The notes: generated from the letters alone by a model not told the origin. Positions 16,338-25,799 are shown, numbered from the stretch's first letter. The stretch is DNA of 64,000 nt from Oscillospiraceae bacterium (GCA_022793675.1 JAAWDH010000005.1:1-64000), one strand, 5' to 3'. Numbers and translations: made by a program.

Positions 16338-18254
16338 ATGAAGCATTATCCATTGCTGGATCGGATTGAAAACCCATCTGATCTGAGGGCGCTGCCGGAG
16401 GAAAAGCTCCCCCAGCTTTGCAGCGAGATACGGGATCTCCTTGTCACCCAAGTTTCCCAGACCGGCGGCCATTTAGCTTCCAATTTGGGGACGGTGGAGC
16501 TGACGCTGGCGCTGCACCGGGTGTTCGAGTCGCCAGCGGACAGCATCGTCTGGGATGTGGGACATCAAAGCTATACCCATAAGATTATCACCGGACGCCG
16601 GCGGGAATTCGCCACCCTGCGGCAGGAAGGGGGGCTTTCCGGTTTCCCTAAGCCCTGCGAGAGCGAGCACGACGCTTTCATCGCCGGCCACAGCTCCACT
16701 TCGATTTCGGTGGCCTATGCCATTAGCCGCGCCAATCACCTGAAAGGCAATCCCCACCATGCTGTGGCGGTTATCGGCGACGGCGCTTATACTGGCGGTA
16801 TGGCCTATGAGGCAATGAACAACGCCGGCCGCAGCCGTACAAACCTTGTCATCGTCCTTAACCACAACGATATGTCGATCAGTCGCAACGTCGGCTCCTT
16901 TGCCCGCTATCTTTCGACGATCCGGGCCAAACCTGGCTACCTGCGGTTTAAGGGCAATATCGAGTTTTTGCTCGACCATACCCCTTTTGTAGGCGTTAGG
17001 CTTAAGGAGGCGCTGCAGTCCTCCAAGTCGGCGTTAAAATACCTGCTTTACCACTCCACTTTTTTTGAAGAGCTGGGGTTTGCCTATTTCGGGCCGGTGG
17101 ACGGCCATGATATCAAAGCGCTGGAGCTGGTGCTCGGACGGGCCAAGGCGCTGGGGAAACCGGCGCTGGTCATGGTGGAGACGGTCAAAGGCAAAGGATA
17201 TGAGTTTGCTGAGAAAAACCCGCTGGCTTATCACGGCGTCAGCCGCTTCGACATTGAAACCGGCAACCCCGACGCGCCCGCCTGCGACAGCTTTTCCAAG
17301 GTGTTTGGCCATGAGCTGACAAAGCTCGCCAAAAAGGACAGCCGGATCTGCGCCATTACTGCCGCCATGAAAGACGGCACCGGGCTTTTGGAGTTTTCCA
17401 GCGCCTGCCGCAGCCGTTTCTTTGACGTGGGCATCGCTGAGCAGCACGCCGTGACGTTTGGAGCAGGGCTTGCCAGCAAGGGCCTGCTGCCGGTGTTTGC
17501 AGTCTATTCGACCTTTTTGCAGCGGGCCTATGACCAGATTCTGCATGACGCGGCCTTAGGAGGCCAGCATCTAGTGCTGGCGGTTGATCGGGCCGGCGTG
17601 GTCGGGGACGACGGCGAGACCCATCAGGGGATTTACGACGTGTCTTTCCTGACAAGTATCCCTGAGGTGACGATTTTTTCGCCTTCATCCTATGAAGAGC
17701 TGGCGGCAATGCTGAAAAAGGCCCTTTATAAGACCTCCGGCGTGGCGGTAGTCCGCTATCCCCGTGGCAGCGACCCCAAGCTCTATGAAAGCGGCTGCCC
17801 AGATGCAGATATGGCGTTCTGGCCAGGCGAACGGGGCTTTACGGCGGTCAGTTACGGCCGGGTGTTCCAGAACCTGTGGCAGGCGGCATCGGGGCTTGAT
17901 GGGAAGCGCCCTTCGCTTTTGAAGCTGGGACGGATCTGGCCGCTGCCGGAGGGGGCGCTGGACGCGCTGATGGAAACGCCGCGGATTGTGTTTTTTGAAG
18001 AGGCTGTGCAAAGCGGTTCTATCAGCGAACATCTGCTTTTGGCGCTTAGCCGGCGGGGCTGGCGGGGGACGTTTTCAGCGGTGACGCTGCCGGATGCCTT
18101 CCTTGCCCAAAGCAAGGCGGAGCGGATCCTGGCTCGCTGTGGGCTGAGCGCTGCCGCTATTGAAAAGCGGCTGAAGGAAGAGGCACTGAAAGTACCCTTA
18201 TCGGAAAGCGCCGTGCAGGATGACCTAGACCGGTTTTACCATGAACTTAACTGA
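16338..18254 (+). CDS. dxs: 1-deoxy-D-xylulose-5-phosphate synthase
   Basis: Dxs makes 1-deoxyxylulose 5-phosphate from pyruvate and glyceraldehyde 3-phosphate, the first step of the MEP isoprenoid pathway. The 638 residues show the thiamine-diphosphate region (GDGAYTGGMAYEAMNNAG), DGHDIKAL, the central FFDVGIAEQHAVTFGAGLA, and the transketolase C-terminal domain with VVRYPRGSD. Length is normal. The ATG follows AAGGAAGGGGG. dxr, ispG and uppS lie ~13-18 kb downstream. Confidence 0.96.
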   Translation: MKHYPLLDRIENPSDLRALPEEKLPQLCSEIRDLLVTQVSQTGGHLASNLGTVELTLALHRVFESPADSIVWDVGHQSYTHKIITGRRREFATLRQEGGLSGFPKPCESEHDAFIAGHSSTSISVAYAISRANHLKGNPHHAVAVIGDGAYTGGMAYEAMNNAGRSRTNLVIVLNHNDMSISRNVGSFARYLSTIRAKPGYLRFKGNIEFLLDHTPFVGVRLKEALQSSKSALKYLLYHSTFFEELGFAYFGPVDGHDIKALELVLGRAKALGKPALVMVETVKGKGYEFAEKNPLAYHGVSRFDIETGNPDAPACDSFSKVFGHELTKLAKKDSRICAITAAMKDGTGLLEFSSACRSRFFDVGIAEQHAVTFGAGLASKGLLPVFAVYSTFLQRAYDQILHDAALGGQHLVLAVDRAGVVGDDGETHQGIYDVSFLTSIPEVTIFSPSSYEELAAMLKKALYKTSGVAVVRYPRGSDPKLYESGCPDADMAFWPGERGFTAVSYGRVFQNLWQAASGLDGKRPSLLKLGRIWPLPEGALDALMETPRIVFFEEAVQSGSISEHLLLALSRRGWRGTFSAVTLPDAFLAQSKAERILARCGLSAAAIEKRLKEEALKVPLSESAVQDDLDRFYHELN

Positions 18255-18275
18255 CCTCGGTCGTACATTCGTGCC

Positions 18276-18360
18276 TGCTCGACGCAGTAGGCGTGTAAAT
18301 CTATGCAGACGCGTACCTTAGCGACTAAAAGTCTTTGCTAAGCTTTCTTCAGAAAGCGTC
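18276..18360 (+). repeat. Intergenic repeat, copy A
   Basis: Starts ~20 bases after the dxs stop. It contains CGACGCAGTAGGCG, then GACTAAAAGTCTTTGC and ends with the hairpin GCTTTCT-TC-AGAAAGC followed by GTC. About 85 bases match copy C (53525-53609) almost end to end and copy B (40303-40406) in both halves. No open frame of note. Confidence 0.8.
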
Positions 18361-18391
18361 AAAAAGCGTCAATAGAAAAGGGAGTTGCAAG

Positions 18392-19207
18392 ATGAAAAAG
18401 CGGCTGGATATTGTGATAACCGAACGGGGCCTTGCCCCCAGCCGGGAGAAGGCCCGGGCGATGATTATGGCGGGGCAGGTACTGGTGGACGGCGATAAGG
18501 TGGATAAGGCCGGGGCGCAGGTTTCGCCGGAAGCGGAGCTGCGGATTGTCGGCGAGCAGCTTAAATATGCCAGCCGCGGGGGGCTTAAACTGGAAAAGGC
18601 TGTCAACGCCCATGGGATCCGGTTGGACGGCGATATTTGTATCGACATCGGCGCGTCCCACGGCGGCTTTTGCGACTGTATGCTGCAAAACGGCGCAGCC
18701 AAGGTCTATGCGGTGGATGTGGGGTATGGCCAGCTTGCCTGGAAACTGCGCACCGACCCGCGGGTGGTCAATATGGAACGCACCAATATCCGCTATGTGA
18801 CGAGGGAGCAGGTTCCGGAGGAGCTGGATTTTGGTTCGGTAGACGTGTCCTTTATTTCACTGACGCTGGTGCTGCCGGTGCTTTACAGCCTTTTGCGGGA
18901 CGGCGGGCGCGGAGTCTGCCTGGTCAAACCCCAGTTTGAAGCCGGCAAGGGCAAGGTGGGGAAGAAGGGGGTCGTCCGGGAACCAGAGATCCACCTGGAA
19001 GTGCTGGAAAAGGTTTTCCATTTTTGCGGCGAGCTGGGGCTTTGCGTCAAAGGCATCCATTATTCGCCGATCAAAGGCCCAGAGGGGAACATAGAGTACC
19101 TTTTTTATTTTGAGAAATCAGGCGAGCATTCCCTGTTTGGGAAAGAAGACCTTGCCCAGCTGGTAGACAGTTCCCACGCGGCGCTGGACAGCCGCCCGCA
19201 ACCCTAA
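18392..19207 (+). CDS. tlyA: TlyA-family rRNA methyltransferase / hemolysin-like protein
   Basis: The 271 residues combine an N-terminal S4 RNA-binding domain (residues ~1-65, RLDIVITERGLAPSREKARA) and an FtsJ-type SAM-binding domain (IDIGASHGGFCDCML, then VYAVDVGYGQLAW). In other bacteria TlyA 2'-O-methylates rRNA. The ATG at 18392 follows AGGGAG. An upstream in-frame start at 18335 would fall inside repeat copy A and is rejected. Confidence 0.88.
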   Translation: MKKRLDIVITERGLAPSREKARAMIMAGQVLVDGDKVDKAGAQVSPEAELRIVGEQLKYASRGGLKLEKAVNAHGIRLDGDICIDIGASHGGFCDCMLQNGAAKVYAVDVGYGQLAWKLRTDPRVVNMERTNIRYVTREQVPEELDFGSVDVSFISLTLVLPVLYSLLRDGGRGVCLVKPQFEAGKGKVGKKGVVREPEIHLEVLEKVFHFCGELGLCVKGIHYSPIKGPEGNIEYLFYFEKSGEHSLFGKEDLAQLVDSSHAALDSRPQP

Positions 19208-19230
19208 AAATTTTCCCGGAGGTCGCGCTG

Positions 19231-20091
19231 ATGAAGCTGCTGATGATGCCTAACCTGGACAAAAAGGATATTTGCGCCTGTGTGCAGGCTATTTATGAGT
19301 TTTCCCTTTCCCACTCCATGGAGCTATTAATGAACGAGCGCTACGGCAGCGCCTTCCCCAGCTGCCCTGGCATCCGGCAGGGGGAATTTTTCTCGCTGCT
19401 TAACGAGGCGGACCTCTGCCTTGCGGTGGGCGGGGACGGTACGATGATCCATATGGCTAAGCACGCCGCCAAGGCTGGAAAGCCGGTGCTGGGGGTCAAT
19501 TTGGGCCGGCTGGGATTTTTGGCAACGCTGGAAAGCAGTGAGCTTCCGCTGCTGGATCGGCTTTTTACCAAGGAATACCAGATCGAGGAACGGATGCTTT
19601 TAGAGGCGACGCTGCGGCAGGGCGGCGAAACCCGCCGCTTTGAGGCTTTAAACGACGCAGTCGTATCCAAAGGCGCACTGAGCCGGATGGTTGAAGTAAA
19701 CCTTTCCAACCGCGGCCGCCAAGTTGGCGTCTACCGGGCGGACGGCGTAATATTCGCCACTCCCACCGGTTCCACCGCTTATTCGCTGTCGGCGGGCGGG
19801 CCGATGATCGACCCGGGGCTTTCGGGGATTTTGTTGACCCCGATTTCCGCCCATTCGCTGTTCAGCCGTTCGATCTTTTTCAGCGATGACAGCGAGCTTA
19901 CGCTGACGCCCGCCGGCTCGGAAGAACAGGAAATTTTCCTGACAGTGGACGGCGAAGAAGCTGTCCCGCTGCCGCAAGGCAGCGAACTTACCATTAAAAA
20001 GAGCGGCCTTGCGGTACATCTGATTAACCTGACCGGCAAAGCTTTTTATGAAGTCATCAACGAAAAGCTGGTCTTCCGCGCACATAGCTGA
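19231..20091 (+). CDS. nadK: NAD kinase
   Basis: NadK phosphorylates NAD to NADP. The 286 residues contain GGDGT at 67-71, GVNLGRLGFLATL, the second-domain NDAVV segment and TPTGSTAYSLSAGGP, all characteristic. The ATG is preceded by CGGAGG. It lies in the common clostridial order tlyA-nadK-argR-recN. Confidence 0.95.
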   Translation: MKLLMMPNLDKKDICACVQAIYEFSLSHSMELLMNERYGSAFPSCPGIRQGEFFSLLNEADLCLAVGGDGTMIHMAKHAAKAGKPVLGVNLGRLGFLATLESSELPLLDRLFTKEYQIEERMLLEATLRQGGETRRFEALNDAVVSKGALSRMVEVNLSNRGRQVGVYRADGVIFATPTGSTAYSLSAGGPMIDPGLSGILLTPISAHSLFSRSIFFSDDSELTLTPAGSEEQEIFLTVDGEEAVPLPQGSELTIKKSGLAVHLINLTGKAFYEVINEKLVFRAHS

Positions 20092-20121
20092 TCCTAGTCG
20101 ATCAAGAGGAGGTTTTAACTG

Positions 20122-20574
20122 TTGAAAGCGCTGCGTCTGGCTAAAATTATGGAACTAATTGAGAAGTGTGAGATTTATACGCAGGAAGACCTGCTCCTGC
20201 GGCTGCGGGAGGAAGGGATTGAAACCACCCAAGCTACCATCTCCCGGGACATCAAAGAGCTGAACCTGGTCAAAGGCGTTACGGAGGATGGGAAATACAA
20301 GTATGTGATGACCCACAAAAAAAGCGATAGCCTTGACCAGAAATACCATGCCGTTTTGGTAGAAAGCCTGGTTTCGGCGGATTATGCCGGCAACACGGCC
20401 GTTGTCCGCTGCCATACCGGTATGGCCAACGCCGCCTGCGCCGCCTTGGACCGGATGGGTTTTGAAGGGATCGTCGGCACGTTGGCGGGGGATGACACCA
20501 TTTTCGTGCTGATGCGGGACGAAAAGCAGGCAGAGGCCCTGTGCCGGAAGATGGGGCAGCTGATTACGGGCTGA
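20122..20574 (+). CDS. argR: Arginine repressor
   Basis: The 150 residues have an N-terminal winged-helix DNA-binding domain (IETTQATISRDIKELNLVK) and a C-terminal hexamerisation and arginine-binding domain (GTLAGDDTIFVLM). Translation starts at a TTG preceded by AGAGGAGG. It senses arginine and controls arginine genes, none of which lie in this window. The argR-recN pairing is typical of Bacillota. Confidence 0.94.
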   Translation: MKALRLAKIMELIEKCEIYTQEDLLLRLREEGIETTQATISRDIKELNLVKGVTEDGKYKYVMTHKKSDSLDQKYHAVLVESLVSADYAGNTAVVRCHTGMANAACAALDRMGFEGIVGTLAGDDTIFVLMRDEKQAEALCRKMGQLITG

Positions 20575-20599
20575 CCGAGATAGGAGAGGTAAGGGTAGG

Positions 20600-22279
20600 A
20601 TGCTTTCTGCGCTATATATTGAAAACCTGGCGGTAATTGAAAAGGCGGCGATTGATTTTGCTGCCGGGCTGACTGTTTTTACTGGCGAGACCGGCGCAGG
20701 CAAATCTATTGTCATTGACGCCATCAACGCCTGCCTGGGGCAGCGGATTTCCCGGGAAATCGTCCGCACTGGCGCTGCCAAGGCTTCGGTGGTCGCCTGT
20801 TTCCGCCAGATCCCTGCCGAGGCTAAGCGCCTGCTGGAAGCCAACGGCTTTTCTGCCGACGAGGAAGAGCTGCTGCTGCAGCGGGATATTTTTTCCGACG
20901 GCCGCAGTGCCGCCCGTATCGGCGGAAAGCCTGCCACGGCGGCTTTGCTGCGGGATATTGGGGCGGTGCTGATCACCATCCACGGCCAGCATGACAACCA
21001 GGCGCTGCTTTCCCCCGACCGGCATCTGCATATTATTGACAATTACGGCGAACTGGGCGGGCAGCTTTTGGCCTACCGTCAGGAGTTTGATGTGCTGCGG
21101 GGGCAGCTGAAACGGCTGCGGGAGCTTTCAGGCGACCAGGCCACCCGCCAAAAGCGGGCAGAGCTTTTGCAGTACGAGATCCGCGAGATTGAGAAGGCCA
21201 AACTTTCCCCGCGGCTTGAAGAAGTGCTGGAAGAAAAATCCAAAATGTTCCGCAACGCTGAGAAAATCGCCGCTGCGCTTTCAGCCGCTTCAGCCGCCCT
21301 TTATGGCAGCGAGGAGCTGCCGGGGGCGCTGGATCAGCTGACTGACGCTTCAGGGGCGCTGGGGGAGCTTTCTGGCCTGCCGGCCTTCCAGGTTATTGCT
21401 GAGGAGGTGGAGTCCCACCGGCTGGATTTGGAGGAGCTGGCCCGCAAGGTTAACGACTCGCTGGCGTCGCTCGAGTATGACCAGGAGGAAGCCGACGCGG
21501 TGGAAAAGCGCCTAGGGCAGATCAAGCGGCTAAAGGGCCGCTATGGCGGCGATATTTCTGAGATTATCGCCTATTGCGAGAAGGCAAAAGCAGAGCTGGC
21601 GGGGCTCTCCGGTTCGGAAGAAGCTGTGGCGAAGCTGAATAAGGAGGCCTTGGCCCAGAAAAACAAGGTGGCGGCGCTGGCCCAGAAGCTCACTGGCTCG
21701 CGGTTAGACGCGGCGATGCAGCTGGCTCGCACGATTGAGGAAGAAGCACGGTTCTTGGAGATGCCCAGCCTGCGGGTGGAGGTGTCCTTTGCACCCTGCA
21801 AGCTGGGGGCGAACGGCGACCACACCGCCGAGCTGCTCCTGTCGGCCAACCCCGGCGAACCGCCCAAACCCATTGCCCGGATTGCTTCCGGCGGCGAGCT
21901 GTCGCGGATTATGCTGGCAATCAAGAGCGCTTTAGCCGACAAGGACGACATTGGCACGCTGATTTTTGATGAGATTGACACCGGCGTCAGCGGCAAGGCC
22001 GCCCAGAAAATCGGGCGCAAGCTGCAAGGTATCTCCCGCAGCCGGCAGATCCTCTGCGTTACCCATTCCGCCCAGATTGCCGCCTTGGCCGACAGCCATA
22101 TGCTGATCCGCAAGGAGGTTTCCGATGGGCGTACCCGGACGCTTGTACAGCCCCTTGACGGCGAAGGCCGCATTGAGGAAGTCGCGCGGATTTTCTCTAC
22201 CGACCATGTCACCGACCTGATGCGCCAGACTGCCGCCAGCATGATTGATGAGGGGATGCAGGAGGACGGCGTTTTCTGA
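20600..22279 (+). CDS. recN: DNA repair protein RecN
   Basis: RecN is an SMC-like ATPase acting early in double-strand-break repair. The 559 residues show Walker A GETGAGKS at 29-36, a long coiled coil (~150-380), the signature ASGGELSRIMLAIK and Walker B LIFDEIDTGVSG. Length is normal. It is the last gene of the block that starts near 10.9 kb, and no clear terminator follows. Confidence 0.95.
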   Translation: MLSALYIENLAVIEKAAIDFAAGLTVFTGETGAGKSIVIDAINACLGQRISREIVRTGAAKASVVACFRQIPAEAKRLLEANGFSADEEELLLQRDIFSDGRSAARIGGKPATAALLRDIGAVLITIHGQHDNQALLSPDRHLHIIDNYGELGGQLLAYRQEFDVLRGQLKRLRELSGDQATRQKRAELLQYEIREIEKAKLSPRLEEVLEEKSKMFRNAEKIAAALSAASAALYGSEELPGALDQLTDASGALGELSGLPAFQVIAEEVESHRLDLEELARKVNDSLASLEYDQEEADAVEKRLGQIKRLKGRYGGDISEIIAYCEKAKAELAGLSGSEEAVAKLNKEALAQKNKVAALAQKLTGSRLDAAMQLARTIEEEARFLEMPSLRVEVSFAPCKLGANGDHTAELLLSANPGEPPKPIARIASGGELSRIMLAIKSALADKDDIGTLIFDEIDTGVSGKAAQKIGRKLQGISRSRQILCVTHSAQIAALADSHMLIRKEVSDGRTRTLVQPLDGEGRIEEVARIFSTDHVTDLMRQTAASMIDEGMQEDGVF

Positions 22280-22550
22280 AGGAGACTTGCGGCGTGTCAC
22301 CGCAGACAGTTCGCGCCGGAAATCCAGCAAGCCGGATTTCCGCTTCGGATAAACATAGCCGCTTCTTCCACAGTCACGGGCAGGTCGTTCTAACTGGGAC
22401 TTTTGCCGGCACAAATTTACACGCCTACTGCTGCGAGAGGCGGGCCTGCTTAGGCGAGTAAAAATAAGTGCGGCTGGAATTTGGGCGTTAAAATGGGTAA
22501 ATCCTGGCTGATTTCCCGCGTATTTGCTTAGAAACGGCGGAATTGTTTTA
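22280..22550 (+). other. Intergenic stretch after recN
   Basis: This holds a perfect 9-bp hairpin CGGAAATCC/GGATTTCCG (22317-22342, loop AGCAAGCC) without a T tail, and partial repeat copy E (22405-22440, minus). No credible gene was seen. The promoter of the next gene begins at 22551. Confidence 0.6.
22405..22440 (-). repeat. Intergenic repeat, partial copy E
   Basis: On the minus strand it contains GCAGTAGGCGTGTAAAT, identical over 17 bases to the left half of copy A (18276-18360). The right half with the GCTTTCT/AGAAAGC hairpin is absent. Confidence 0.6.
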
Positions 22551-22579
22551 TTGCTTTTTTGGCTGTTATCTGTTATAAT
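22551..22579 (+). promoter_or_regulatory. SigA-type promoter of the CNNM/CorC gene
   Basis: TTGCTT (22551-22556), a 17-bp spacer and a perfect TATAAT (22574-22579) lie 38 bases before the start codon. Confidence 0.75.
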
Positions 22580-22617
22580 ATCAGCAACATTCTAATTTTA
22601 AAGGAGCTGTTTTTGAT

Positions 22618-23892
22618 TTGGACGACCCGCTGCTATATCTGTTATTGATTGTGTTGATCGCCCTGTCCGCCTTTTTTTCATCTGCCGAGACCGCTTTTTC
22701 CAGCATCAGCAAGGTGCGGCTTAAGCATTACGAGGATATCGGAAGACCTGGTGCAAAAAAAGCGATCTATATCCAGGAGCATTTTGACGATGCATTGTCT
22801 GCTATCTTAATTGGCAACAACATCGTCAATATCGCCTCTGCCTCTATTGGCACGATTATCTTCACCGATTTGGTGGGGCCAAAATGGGGGCCTGGCCTCT
22901 CGACGGCGGCGATGACGGTGGTTGTGCTGATTTTCGGCGAGGTGCTCCCCAAGACCTATGCCAAAGAATACGCCGATAAGGTAGCGCTGGGCTTTTCCCG
23001 GGTGCTGTTCGGCATTATGGCTTTCTTCAAGCCGCTGGTTTTTGTGCTGGTGAAGCTCAAGGGCGTTGTAATGCGGCTGCTGGGCAGCCAAAACGACCTC
23101 CCCAGCGTCACGGAAGAAGAGCTGAAGTACATCATTGAAGAGATTGAAGACGAAGGGGTGCTGGAACAGCACGAAAGCGAGCTGATCCAGTCGGCGCTGG
23201 AATTCAGCGACGTCACGGTCAGCGAGATCCTGACCCCCCGGGTGGATATGGTCGGCGTGAGCCAGACGGCTGCCGTCGAGGAAGTCAAAGAGCTGTTTTT
23301 GACGGAACGCTTCAGCCGGCTGCCGGTCTATGAAAAGACCGCCGATAACATTGTGGGTATCATCAATAACAAGGATTTTTTTGCCGCCTATCTGGAAAAT
23401 CCGGAGTTCCCGTTGTCGGCTATTACGCAAGAGGTTATATTCGTCCCGCCTAAAAAGCCGATCGGCGACCTGCTTAAAGAATTCCAGAAGGCCCGCGAGC
23501 AGATGGCCGTCGTCATCGACCAGTATGGCGGCACGCTGGGGATTATCACGCTGGAAGATATCCTTGAAGAGTTGGTGGGAGAGATTTGGGATAAGGACGA
23601 CGAGGCCCAAAGCGAGTTCACCGAGGAAGGGGAGGGCCTTTACAGCGCCAGCGGCGACGCCCGGCTGGACGACTTGATGGAGGTTATCGCCCCTAGCTTG
23701 ACGCTTGAGGAAGGCCACGCGATGACCCTGAGCGGCTGGATTTTGGATAAGCTGGAACGGCTGCCGGCGGCAGGGGAGAGCTTTGAAATCGACGGCTTGA
23801 CTATCACCGTACAGGATGTCCAGGAACAGCGGCTGCTGCGGATCCGGATTATGGTCCCGGCAGAGCTGCGTTCCCCGAAAGAAGAAGGTTGA
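22618..23892 (+). CDS. HlyC/CorC-family (CNNM-CBS) membrane transporter
   Basis: The 424 residues have an N-terminal CNNM/DUF21 membrane domain (~1-190, with SAFFSSAETAFSS and IFGEVLPKTYAKE), a CBS pair (~205-335, with ILTPRVDMVGV and IDQYGGTLGIITLEDILEELVGEIWD) and a C-terminal CorC/HlyC domain. Family members are linked to magnesium or cobalt efflux or sodium-coupled transport. Translation starts at TTG, after AAAGGAG. The gene stands alone between a promoter and a terminator. Confidence 0.9.
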   Translation: MDDPLLYLLLIVLIALSAFFSSAETAFSSISKVRLKHYEDIGRPGAKKAIYIQEHFDDALSAILIGNNIVNIASASIGTIIFTDLVGPKWGPGLSTAAMTVVVLIFGEVLPKTYAKEYADKVALGFSRVLFGIMAFFKPLVFVLVKLKGVVMRLLGSQNDLPSVTEEELKYIIEEIEDEGVLEQHESELIQSALEFSDVTVSEILTPRVDMVGVSQTAAVEEVKELFLTERFSRLPVYEKTADNIVGIINNKDFFAAYLENPEFPLSAITQEVIFVPPKKPIGDLLKEFQKAREQMAVVIDQYGGTLGIITLEDILEELVGEIWDKDDEAQSEFTEEGEGLYSASGDARLDDLMEVIAPSLTLEEGHAMTLSGWILDKLERLPAAGESFEIDGLTITVQDVQEQRLLRIRIMVPAELRSPKEEG

Positions 23893-23897
23893 TTTTG

Positions 23898-23931
23898 GCG
23901 GCGTATGGGGCTTACCCATGCGCCGCTTTTT
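23898..23931 (+). terminator. Rho-independent terminator after the CNNM/CorC gene
   Basis: Arms GCGGCGTATGGG (23898-23909) and CCCATGCGCCGC (23915-23926) pair with one G-U, and five Ts follow. Confidence 0.88.
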
Positions 23932-23965
23932 GCAAAATCTAACCGAAAATTGACGAAAATTAAGA

Positions 23966-23993
23966 TTGACTGCCGCTAAAAGTATGGTATAAT
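23966..23993 (+). promoter_or_regulatory. SigA-type promoter of the flotillin gene
   Basis: TTGACT (23966-23971), a 16-bp spacer and TATAAT (23988-23993) precede the flotillin start by about 72 bases. Confidence 0.72.
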
Positions 23994-24065
23994 TGAATTA
24001 GGAGTGAATAAGAATCCCATAAGCTCCCGAGGCGGCCCCTGCCGGCTGCCTGAAAGAAAGGAAAG

Positions 24066-25517
24066 ATGGAAATGCCGAACACATTTGATTCATTCTTTGG
24101 CTCCCCTATTTTCCCAATTTTGGTTGTCGCTGTCGTTCTGCTGCTGCTGATAACCTTATGCTGGAAGCGGGTGCCTGCCGACAAAGCGATGGTTATCACC
24201 GGCCTGAAAAAGCGGGTGCTGGCTGGCCGCGGCGGTATCCAGGTACCTTTTTTGGAAACCTCCTGCACCATTTCGCTGGAAGCAGTCTCCATGACCACTG
24301 ACATTACCGAGGCCCCTTCCAAGCAGGGCATTTTCGTAGATATCGCTGGTACGGCGGTAGTCAAGGTAGACAGCAATCCGGAAATGGTGCTGTTGGCGGT
24401 GGAGCAGTTCTGTAATGGCAATGCCGAACGCACCACCCAGAATATCCGCACCGTTGTTGAGCAGATTTTGGAGGGCAAACTGCGCGGCATCGTTTCCACG
24501 CTGACAGTCGAACAGATCAACGAAGACCGCGTGGCCTTTGAGACTTCGATTGAGGACAGCATCACCAAAGAGCTGCAAACGATGGGTTTGAAGCTTTTGT
24601 CTTATACTGTGCTGAAAATTGCGACTCAGGGCGGCTATCTCGAAAACCGCGCGATTCCGCAGATTGCCCAGTCCAAGGCTGACGCCGATATCGCTTCGGC
24701 CGAGCGCCGCCGCGACACCGAGGTCAAAACCGCCGAGGCTACCCGCGAAGGCGAACGCGCCAAATTAAGCGCCCAGGCTGAAATCGCTGAAAGCGCCCGC
24801 GATACCAAGCTGCGCACCGAAAAATACCGCGCCGAGCAGGATAAGGCCAAAGCCGACGCCGACGTGGCCTATAAGCTCCAGGAAATCGAAAACAATCAAA
24901 TGGTTGCGATCCGCCAGGCCGAACTTGCCCAGAAAGAGGCGATGGTTGTTGAGGAACGGCTGGTCGCTACTGTCAAAAAGCCTGCCGATGCTGAAAAGTA
25001 CCGTACCGAAGTCGAAGCTGAAGCGATGAAGATCAAGGCTATCAAAGAGGCCGAAGCCCGCGCTGAAGCCGCCAAGATTGAAGCCGCCGCCCAGGCTGAG
25101 GCCCGTCGCCTGCAGGCCGAAGCAGAGGCAGACGCCATCCGCGTTCGCGGCGAAGCCGAGGCTGAAGCCATTAAGGCTAAGGGTATCGCCGACGCTGAAG
25201 CGAAGGATAAGCTTGCGGAAGCGATGAAAAAATACGGCGAAGCGGCTGTTGTTGAAATGATTATCCAGCGCCTGCCCGAAATCATGACTGCCGTCTCCAA
25301 ACCGATGGAACAGATTGACAAGATTACCGTCATCGACAACGGCGGCGGCCAGGGCGCTTCTAAAATCGCCAAGACGGTTTCCGACGTAGCCGTGAACGGC
25401 TTTGAGGTGCTCAATGATTTGACTGGCATCGACCTAGCCCAGCTGGTGCGCGGTTTTGTACAGAAGAACAGCGAACCGCAGCCTCCTGAAACGTCCGATG
25501 ACCCACCTATTGAATAA
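24066..25517 (+). CDS. Flotillin-like SPFH-domain membrane protein
   Basis: The 483-residue protein has one N-terminal membrane helix (~17-32), an SPFH/band-7 domain (~35-200) and a very long Ala/Glu/Lys coiled coil with repeated AEA segments (~200-410), as in FloT/YuaG. Flotillins organise membrane microdomains. Two start codons (24066 and 24072) share the ribosome binding site GAAAGGAAAG. No NfeD-type partner gene is adjacent. The downstream neighbours are a DUF6440 protein and a tiny peptide. Confidence 0.9.
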   Translation: MEMPNTFDSFFGSPIFPILVVAVVLLLLITLCWKRVPADKAMVITGLKKRVLAGRGGIQVPFLETSCTISLEAVSMTTDITEAPSKQGIFVDIAGTAVVKVDSNPEMVLLAVEQFCNGNAERTTQNIRTVVEQILEGKLRGIVSTLTVEQINEDRVAFETSIEDSITKELQTMGLKLLSYTVLKIATQGGYLENRAIPQIAQSKADADIASAERRRDTEVKTAEATREGERAKLSAQAEIAESARDTKLRTEKYRAEQDKAKADADVAYKLQEIENNQMVAIRQAELAQKEAMVVEERLVATVKKPADAEKYRTEVEAEAMKIKAIKEAEARAEAAKIEAAAQAEARRLQAEAEADAIRVRGEAEAEAIKAKGIADAEAKDKLAEAMKKYGEAAVVEMIIQRLPEIMTAVSKPMEQIDKITVIDNGGGQGASKIAKTVSDVAVNGFEVLNDLTGIDLAQLVRGFVQKNSEPQPPETSDDPPIE

Positions 25518-25548
25518 CGTACCAGTTGGCATAACAGGAGGTGTTTTT

Positions 25549-25725
25549 ATGGAGCGTTTCAAAAAAATTTACAGCCAAGGTATCGTTTCAGTCATGGAAA
25601 TCTGGGTCGATATGGAGACTGGCGTTAATTACGTATTCCATAAGGATGGGACGGCGGCAGGATTTACGCCGCTGCTTGATGCAGACGGCAAGCCGGTGGT
25701 GACACGGTTCGGCTATGGGGAGTGA
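25549..25725 (+). CDS. DUF6440-like small protein
   Basis: A 58-residue protein beginning MERFKKIYSQG, with the segment DMETGVNYVFHKDGTAAG and PLLDADGKPVV, which I recognise as the DUF6440 pattern (function unknown). The ATG at 25549 follows AGGAGG. The frame is open further upstream but that part overlaps the flotillin gene. It starts 31 bases after the flotillin stop and is likely cotranscribed. Confidence 0.78.
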   Translation: MERFKKIYSQGIVSVMEIWVDMETGVNYVFHKDGTAAGFTPLLDADGKPVVTRFGYGE

Positions 25726-25730
25726 GAGGG

Positions 25731-25799
25731 ATGGTCGTCGATTTTCTTGGGGCGGCTCTTTCCTGGATCTTAATGGGCCTATTTGCGGCAATCAGCTGA
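25731..25799 (+). CDS. Candidate 22-residue hydrophobic peptide
   Basis: An ATG preceded by GAGAGGG, five bases after the DUF6440 stop, opens a 22-residue frame (MVVDFLGAALSWILMGLFAA plus two residues) that is almost wholly a membrane helix. A strong terminator follows at 25840. Placement, hydrophobicity and a purine-rich leader suggest a real small membrane protein, but the ribosome binding site is close to the start codon and conservation is unknown. Confidence 0.4.
   Translation: MVVDFLGAALSWILMGLFAAIS

Noticed and set aside
22807..23919. Open frame of 370 codons on the minus strand
   Set aside because: Antisense shadow of the CNNM/CorC gene, with no ribosome binding site.
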